Shown here in pieces: positions 38,574-43,168 of a stretch of 43,168 nt of DNA. Position numbers and translations under genes: made by a program. The notes beneath the pieces are model-generated. The model had not been told where the DNA came from, did no database searches, and was given only the letters and a program-made list of their open reading frames with translations. The DNA is from a virus: IMG/VR virus record IMGVR_UViG_3300047320_000341, positions 1 to 43,168 of that record. One strand, 5' to 3'. Positions within the stretch are counted from its first letter, which is position 1; the number at the start of each line of letters is the position of its first letter.

Positions 38574-39028
38574 GTCGGTGCTCCGGTATCGTCATCAGCT
38601 GTGGCGCTCAGAAAGGACCGCAGCGCAGCGACTTGCGCGGCGCTGAGAGTCAGGCGTCCAGACTGTTTCTCAAGGGTCAGGCTGCCGTCATCGCTCATGG
38701 ACAGGCGCAGCCTCGGCTTTATCGCTATGCTCGCTCGCTCAGGCTTTCCCTGCTTCCGTCTACGATCCACGGGATCAATTCCTTCGTCGATAAGTCGGCG
38801 GGCGTTGTCGCGGTGTTGCCGCGCTTCGGTCAAGGACACGCTCGGGTAGGGGCCGAATGATATTGAAGTCTCCTTGCCGCCCCGCCTGTACGCCATGCGC
38901 CACAATTTCGCGCCGGCAGGCGTCACTTCCAGATATAACCCGCCGCCGTCACCGATGATGAACGATCGCGCTTTGGGTAATAGGCTCTCGATCTGCTCCT
39001 CTGTCAGAGGTGTGGCAAGTTTCGGCAT
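38561..39028 (-). CDS. Stand-alone integrase arm-domain protein, 155 aa
   Basis: Residues 1-92 repeat the N-terminus of the adjacent integrase: both begin MPKLATPLT, and share D-G-G-G-[LM]-Y-L-E-V-[ST]-P, [KL]-[IL]-W-R-M-A-Y-R and FGPYP with S-L-x-E-A-R. There is no core or catalytic domain. Residues 105-140 are a short unrelated module (RLRLSMSDDGSLTLEKQSGR, LTLSAAQVAALRSFLS). The start is ATG 39028 behind GGA; ATG 39040 is possible. It should bind the same arm sites as the integrase and could regulate recombination, either as an accessory protein or a competitor. Confidence 0.9.
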   Translation of the reverse strand: MPKLATPLTEEQIESLLPKARSFIIGDGGGLYLEVTPAGAKLWRMAYRRGGKETSISFGPYPSVSLTEARQHRDNARRLIDEGIDPVDRRRKQGKPERASIAIKPRLRLSMSDDGSLTLEKQSGRLTLSAAQVAALRSFLSATADDDTGAPTCPN

Positions 39029-39124
39029 TTTTTCATCCAAGCGGTTTCAAAATGTTCATCCATGGATTCAAGTATGGATGCAAAACGACCGGATTGCAAT
39101 GCACTCCATCGGACCTTAACATAC

Positions 39125-39160
39125 AAAAAAACCGCCACTCCCTAGGGAGAATGGCGGTTT
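39125..39160 (-). terminator. Intrinsic terminator downstream of tRNA-Leu
   Basis: AAACCGCCA (39129-39137) pairs with TGGCGGTTT (39152-39160), and CTCCCTAGGGAG inside (39138-39149) extends the stem. On the minus strand the stem is followed by T residues. It ends tRNA transcription before the leftward integrase operon. It lies on the prophage side of the tRNA 3' end. Confidence 0.85.
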
Positions 39161-39194
39161 GATGTATCTTATTGGACTTCTTTGTATCTGTGGG

Positions 39195-39279
39195 TGGTGC
39201 TCCGAGCCGGAATCGAACCGGCACGCCTTGCGGCGGGAGATTTTAAGTCTCCAGTGTCTACCAATTTCACCATCGGAGC
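39195..39279 (-). tRNA. leuZ: tRNA-Leu(UAA)
   Basis: Cloverleaf on the minus strand: acceptor GCTCCGA (39279-39273) pairs with TCGGAGC (39205-39199), followed by A and encoded CCA (39197-39195). D-loop GAAATTGGTAGACAC, anticodon loop CTTAAAA giving anticodon UAA, a long variable arm typical of leucine tRNAs, and T-arm with GGTTCGAATCC. The gene's 3' end faces the integrase, so it is the probable attachment site and remains complete after integration. Confidence 0.95.
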
Positions 39280-39432
39280 GGTGCGGCCCGGCATTATGCC
39301 ATGATCGAAACATAACTACCAGCGTCAGCTGGCATCTTGGGTCGCTACGGCAATTCGTGTAGCATGCTGGACGGCGGTCGGGCCGGGCGCGTTGCGTGCG
39401 CCTGCCGCGCCCGCCTTTTCCAGGAAGACCGA

Positions 39433-40245
39433 ATGCAAATAGAAATCAATGACATGCTGCGCAGTTATATCGACCCGCTGACCGAGGCCGAGTACACCGC
39501 GCTTGAACGCAGCATCCTGGCCGAGGGCTGCCGCGACGCGCTGGTGCTGTGGAACGAGGTGTTGGTTGACGGCCACAATCGCTACGCCATCTGCCAGCAG
39601 CACAGCATCCCTTTCAAGGTCACACAGAACACCAGCTTCCGTTCGATGGAGGACGTGATGCTGTGGATGATAGACAACCACCTGGGCCGTCGCAGTGTGT
39701 CGGACTTCCAGCGCGGCGTGCTGGCGTTGCGAAAAAAAGACATCATCGAGGCGCGTTCGGCCGAACTGGCCGCCAAGACCGCCGCCGAAGATGCGAGCAT
39801 CGCGCCGCCCGAGCCGGAGGATGCGCCGGCCCCGGCCAAGGTGCGCACCTCGCGCGAGGATATCGCCCGCGCCGCGCGCCTGAGCAGCAATACCCTGAGC
39901 CAGATCGAGAAGATCCAGAAGACCGCGGCGCCGGAACTGGTCGAGGCGGTGCGTGCCGGCACGATCTCGATCAACGCCGCAGCGACGGTGGCGTCGCTGC
40001 CGGAGGCGGATCAGGTGGCGGCTGTGGCCGGCGGCAAGAAGCTGCTGCAGCAGGCGGCCAAGGAAATCCGCGAGCAGCGCGCCGCGTCGCGTCCGGCCAA
40101 GGAGCCGAAAGAGGGCGCCGAGCCGCTGACCGAAGTGGAGGAACTGCGCGCAGAAGTGGCGCAGCTGAAGGAGCGCATGTCCAGGCTGCGCAACGAAAAT
40201 GCCGAGCTGCGCGAGCGCATCGCCCAGCTGGTCGATGCGTCCTGA
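39433..40245 (+). CDS. ParB-like nuclease-domain / plasmid-partition-type protein, 270 aa
   Basis: Host-side gene. Residues 10-70 form a ParB N-terminal-like domain (DPLTEAEYTALERSILAEGC, RDALVLWNEVLVDGHNRYAI, with the DGHNR core). Residues 140-210 contain a helix-turn-helix-like region (SREDIARAARLSSNTLSQIE), and the last 50 residues are a coiled coil with Leu every seven residues (VEELRAEVAQLKERMSRLRN). The architecture fits KorB/ParB-like DNA-binding proteins scattered on chromosomes and plasmids. The partner ParA is not in the window. Confidence 0.8.
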   Translation: MQIEINDMLRSYIDPLTEAEYTALERSILAEGCRDALVLWNEVLVDGHNRYAICQQHSIPFKVTQNTSFRSMEDVMLWMIDNHLGRRSVSDFQRGVLALRKKDIIEARSAELAAKTAAEDASIAPPEPEDAPAPAKVRTSREDIARAARLSSNTLSQIEKIQKTAAPELVEAVRAGTISINAAATVASLPEADQVAAVAGGKKLLQQAAKEIREQRAASRPAKEPKEGAEPLTEVEELRAEVAQLKERMSRLRNENAELRERIAQLVDAS

Positions 40246-40302
40246 ACCTCCTGCCCGATTACCTGAGCGCCTGAGAGTCCGAATATAAGCGGAGTTTGTC
40301 GT

Positions 40303-42501
40303 ATGACTAGATTGAATCCTGTGCTTGCATTTTTGTGCGCTGTCCCCTTGTGTGCCAGTGTGGCGCTGGCCGCGCCGCAGACAGTCGCCAATCCGGCCGA
40401 AGGCCTTCGTTTGCACGCTGCCGCGCAGCGCGTGACGATTCTACGCGACCATTGGGGCATTCCACACGTGATCGGCAAAACCGACGCGGACGCGGTGTTT
40501 GGCCTGTTGTACGCGCAAGCTGAGGACGACTTCCACCGGATCGAGCTGAATTACATCAACGCCATGGGCCGCCTGGCCGAGGTGGAAGGCGAGAAGGAGT
40601 TGTACCGCGACCTGCGCATGAAGCTGTTCATCAATCCGGACAGCCTTAAAGCGCAGTATGCCGCGAGCCCGGCCTGGCTGAAAAAGCTGATGAATGCCTA
40701 CGCCGACGGCTTGAACTACTACTTGCTGACTCACCCCGACGTGCAGCCGCGTTTGATCACCCATTTCGAGCCGTGGATGGCGCTCAGCTTCAGCGAGGGC
40801 AGCATCGGCGGCGACATCGAATCGGTGGACCTGAAGGCGCTCGAAGCCTTCTACGGCAAGCAGCCCGTGCCACCGGTGGCCTTTGCTGGCAGCGATCTCG
40901 ATCATGAACCTAGCGGCTCGAACGGCTTTGCCATCGCGCCGTCCATCAGCAAGTCTGGTCATGCGCTGCTGATGATCAATCCGCACACGTCCTTCTATTT
41001 CCGCCCCGAGGTGCAAGTCACCAGCAGCGAAGGCCTGAACGCTTATGGCGCCGTGACCTGGGGGCAGTTCTTCGTCTACCAGGGTTTCAACGACCGGCTG
41101 GGCTGGATGCACACCTCCGGCGGCGGTGACGTGATCGACGAGTTCCTGGAAACGGTCAGCCTCAAGGACGGCCGCTACGTCTACAAGTATGGCCGCGAAG
41201 AGCGCGCGCTGAAGGAGTTGACTATCCGCCTGCCGTACAAGGGCGCCGACGGCATGGCCGAAAAAACCGTGACGGCCTACTTCAGCCACCATGGTCCGAT
41301 TGTGCGCGCCGCCGACGGCAAGTGGGTCGCGGTCAGCCTGATGAACGATCCGCTGAAGGCGCTGCAGCAATCCTGGCTGCGCACCAAGGCGCGCAACTAC
41401 GCCCAGTTCTACAAGGTGATGGAACTGCGCACCAACTCGTCCAACAATACCGTGTACGCGGATGCGGACGGCAATATCGCCTACTTCCACGGTAATTTCA
41501 TCCCAGTGCGCGATCCGCGTTTCGACTATCGCAAGCCGGTGGACGGCAGCGATCCGGCCACCGACTGGAAGGGCGTGCATCCGGTCAAGGAGACCATCCA
41601 GTTGTTCAACCCGAAGAACGGCTGGATCCAGAACACCAACAACTGGCCCTATTCGGCCGCCGGCGAGTACAGCCCCAAGGCTTCCAACTACCCGGCGTAT
41701 ATGTCGATGAATCCGGAAAATGCGCGCGGCGTGCACGCCGTGCGCGTGCTGGAAAACAAAAAGGACTTCACGCTCGAGAGCCTGATCGCGGCCGCCTACG
41801 ACAGTCAGCTGACCGCCTTCGAGCCGCTGCTGCCGCAGCTGTTCGCGGCCTGGGACGAGCTGCCGGACGGCGACCTGCTCAAGTCCAGCCTGTCCGCCCA
41901 GATCCACGTGCTGCGCCGCTGGGACATGCGCTATGCGCTCAACTCGGTGCAGACGTCGCTGGCCATCTTCTGGCTGCAAGACCTGACCAAGATCTTCGGC
42001 CCGGCCGCCAAGGCCATGAACGTGCCGGTGCTGGACTACATCGCCACCGAGCTGGCGCCGCAGGAGCGCTTGTATGCGCTGGCGCGTGCGTCGGCCAGGC
42101 TGACCGAGGACTTCGGCAGCTGGCAAACGCCGTGGGGTGAGATCAACCGTTTCCAGCGCCTGACCGGCGACGTGGTCCAGCCTTTCGATGACAGCAAGCC
42201 CAGTATCCCGGTGCCGTACGCGTCGGGCAACTGGGGATCGCTGGCCGCTTTCGGGATGACCTCCACGCCCAAGACCAAGCGCATCTACGGCGAGCGTGGC
42301 AACAGCTTCGTGGCGGCGGTGGAGTTCGGCAAGCGCGTGCGCGCCAAGAGCATCCTGGCCGGTGGCGAAAGCGGCGATCCGACGTCACCGCACTTCAACG
42401 ACCAGGCCGAGATGTATGCGCGCGGCGAATTCAAGGACGTGCTGTTCTATAAGGACGACGTGGAAAAACACCTGGAGCGCAAATATCACCCTGGCGAGTG
42501 A
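40303..42501 (+). CDS. Penicillin-acylase family Ntn hydrolase, exported, 732 aa
   Basis: Periplasmic acylase that cleaves N-acyl bonds; close relatives include acyl-homoserine-lactone and beta-lactam acylases. Signal peptide 1-24 (MTRLNPVLAFLCAVPLCASV, ALAA). The proenzyme cuts itself at Gly205-Ser206 in SGSNGFAI, and Ser206 becomes the N-terminal nucleophile of the beta chain. The alpha chain (about 25-190) has the family pattern ILRDHWGIPHVIGKTDADAV. Later conserved segments include QGFNDRLGWMHTSG and RTNSSNNTVYADADGNIAYF. Substrate cannot be told from sequence. Host gene. Confidence 0.9.
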   Translation: MTRLNPVLAFLCAVPLCASVALAAPQTVANPAEGLRLHAAAQRVTILRDHWGIPHVIGKTDADAVFGLLYAQAEDDFHRIELNYINAMGRLAEVEGEKELYRDLRMKLFINPDSLKAQYAASPAWLKKLMNAYADGLNYYLLTHPDVQPRLITHFEPWMALSFSEGSIGGDIESVDLKALEAFYGKQPVPPVAFAGSDLDHEPSGSNGFAIAPSISKSGHALLMINPHTSFYFRPEVQVTSSEGLNAYGAVTWGQFFVYQGFNDRLGWMHTSGGGDVIDEFLETVSLKDGRYVYKYGREERALKELTIRLPYKGADGMAEKTVTAYFSHHGPIVRAADGKWVAVSLMNDPLKALQQSWLRTKARNYAQFYKVMELRTNSSNNTVYADADGNIAYFHGNFIPVRDPRFDYRKPVDGSDPATDWKGVHPVKETIQLFNPKNGWIQNTNNWPYSAAGEYSPKASNYPAYMSMNPENARGVHAVRVLENKKDFTLESLIAAAYDSQLTAFEPLLPQLFAAWDELPDGDLLKSSLSAQIHVLRRWDMRYALNSVQTSLAIFWLQDLTKIFGPAAKAMNVPVLDYIATELAPQERLYALARASARLTEDFGSWQTPWGEINRFQRLTGDVVQPFDDSKPSIPVPYASGNWGSLAAFGMTSTPKTKRIYGERGNSFVAAVEFGKRVRAKSILAGGESGDPTSPHFNDQAEMYARGEFKDVLFYKDDVEKHLERKYHPGE

Positions 42502-42536
42502 GGGTGCTGCGCGTGTTCAATAGGCCGCGGCGCTGA

Positions 42537-42875
42537 TCAATACCACTCGAGGTTCGATACGGCGTTGTTGCTCTTGTTGCCGTCCTTGTGGCGCACCTTG
42601 CTGCGTCCAGCTGGTTTCGGCAGATGGGCTTCGGCCACCAGTTCGTGCACGAAGAAGCTGCCGGTGCGGCTGCCATTGGTCAGCTGGACCTGCATGCCGT
42701 CCGGAAGGGCGAGCGGGCGCAAACACTTCACCTGCTTGCCGCGCGAACGCAGCACGCGGCCGTCGCGCGACACGGTGTAGAAATCGCTGCCGGTCACCGG
42801 CTTGGTGCCGGCGACGGTAATCGAATAGGCGAGGGCGCCCACCAGCAGGCAGGCGGCGACAAGAAGTAATTCCAT
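42537..42875 (-). CDS. Membrane-anchored NUMOD/HNH_3-like protein, 112 aa
   Basis: An N-terminal membrane helix or signal (MELLLVAACLLVGALAYSI) is joined to a domain with NUMOD- and HNH_3-like features: YTVSRDGRVLRSRGK, SFFVHELVAEAHLP, and the C-terminal RHKDGNKSNNAVSNLEW. In homing endonucleases the H-x-D-G-N-K-x-N-N-x-x-x-N-L-E-W motif forms part of the HNH nuclease. Here it appears to face the periplasm, if the helix anchors it. No ribosome binding site is seen before the ATG; instead a two-tier hairpin (42877-42925) adjoins it. Confidence 0.75.
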   Translation of the reverse strand: MELLLVAACLLVGALAYSITVAGTKPVTGSDFYTVSRDGRVLRSRGKQVKCLRPLALPDGMQVQLTNGSRTGSFFVHELVAEAHLPKPAGRSKVRHKDGNKSNNAVSNLEWY

Positions 42876-42876
42876 A

Positions 42877-42925
42877 GGGCGCGGTAAGGTTGCTAACAGA
42901 TGCTATGTTAGCAAAATCCGCGCCC
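42877..42925. promoter_or_regulatory. Two-tier inverted repeat upstream of the HNH_3-like gene
   Basis: Outer arms GGGCGCGG (42877-42884) and CCGCGCCC (42918-42925); inner arms TTGCTAACA (42890-42898) and TGTTAGCAA (42906-42914); 7-base loop and a small internal loop of 5 and 3 bases. All 17 pairs are perfect. No T-tract, so not a simple terminator. It starts one base from the leftward ATG at 42875. Confidence 0.6.
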
Positions 42926-42949
42926 CGCCAAGCGAGGAACAGCGGCCGT

Positions 42950-43168
<219 letters not shown>

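Noticed and set aside
40441-42126. 561-codon leftward frame opposite the acylase gene
   Set aside because: Long antisense frames are common in GC-rich DNA; it lacks a ribosome binding site and recognisable domains, while the acylase frame is clearly coding.

Overview
The window is most of a temperate siphovirus prophage followed by about 4 kb of bacterial chromosome. GC content is high. The flanking genes are a ParB-like protein, a penicillin-acylase-family Ntn hydrolase and the end of a Cys/Met-metabolism PLP enzyme. Protein style suggests a betaproteobacterium of the Oxalobacteraceae (Massilia/Duganella/Janthinobacterium type); this host call is inference from sequence style, not a search.

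Region by region. 1-2525 is a leftward early operon: two promoter-proximal genes, two hairpin leaders, and a chain of small overlapping genes, several of them paralogues. 2526-2675 is a control region with four TGGC-N5-GCCA operators between two divergent genes, both encoding Arc-type ribbon-helix-helix proteins. 2676-9389 holds rightward early genes: an AlpA-like regulator, small proteins, an SF2 helicase, a Toprim primase, a structured RNA candidate at about 8140-8400, and a Cys4 zinc protein that may be the late antiterminator. 9375-11374 is accessory (moron) DNA with three leftward genes of unknown function. 11441-33848 is the late morphogenesis operon: HNH, small and large terminase, HK97-type portal, protease and capsid, connectors, tail tube, a G/GT-type frameshift pair, a 1723-aa tape measure, and tail tip and fibre genes, with a Rha gene inserted. 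33916-35340 is lysis: holin, small membrane protein, M15 peptidase, and nested Rz/Rz1. 35452-39028 is the right end: excisionase-like protein, an SRAP protein beside a LexA box, a P4-type tyrosine integrase, and a stand-alone copy of the integrase arm-binding domain. The integrase region abuts a tRNA-Leu(UAA) gene at 39195-39279, the probable attachment site. The left prophage end is outside the window.

How it fits together. Two RHS proteins sharing operators probably set lysogeny versus lytic growth. Helicase and primase support replication. At least five intrinsic terminators lie inside the co-directional late operon, so late expression probably needs processive antitermination, for which the zinc protein at 8838-9389 is the best candidate. 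Integration and excision genes sit at the tRNA end next to an SOS-controlled pair.

The features I find most worth following are the two-RHS switch with an operator in each promoter spacer, the isolated integrase arm domain, the structured RNA upstream of 8461, the paralogous small-gene array with covarying leader hairpins, and the hydrophobic N-terminus on the capsid protein. All family assignments come from reading the sequence; no database search was run.
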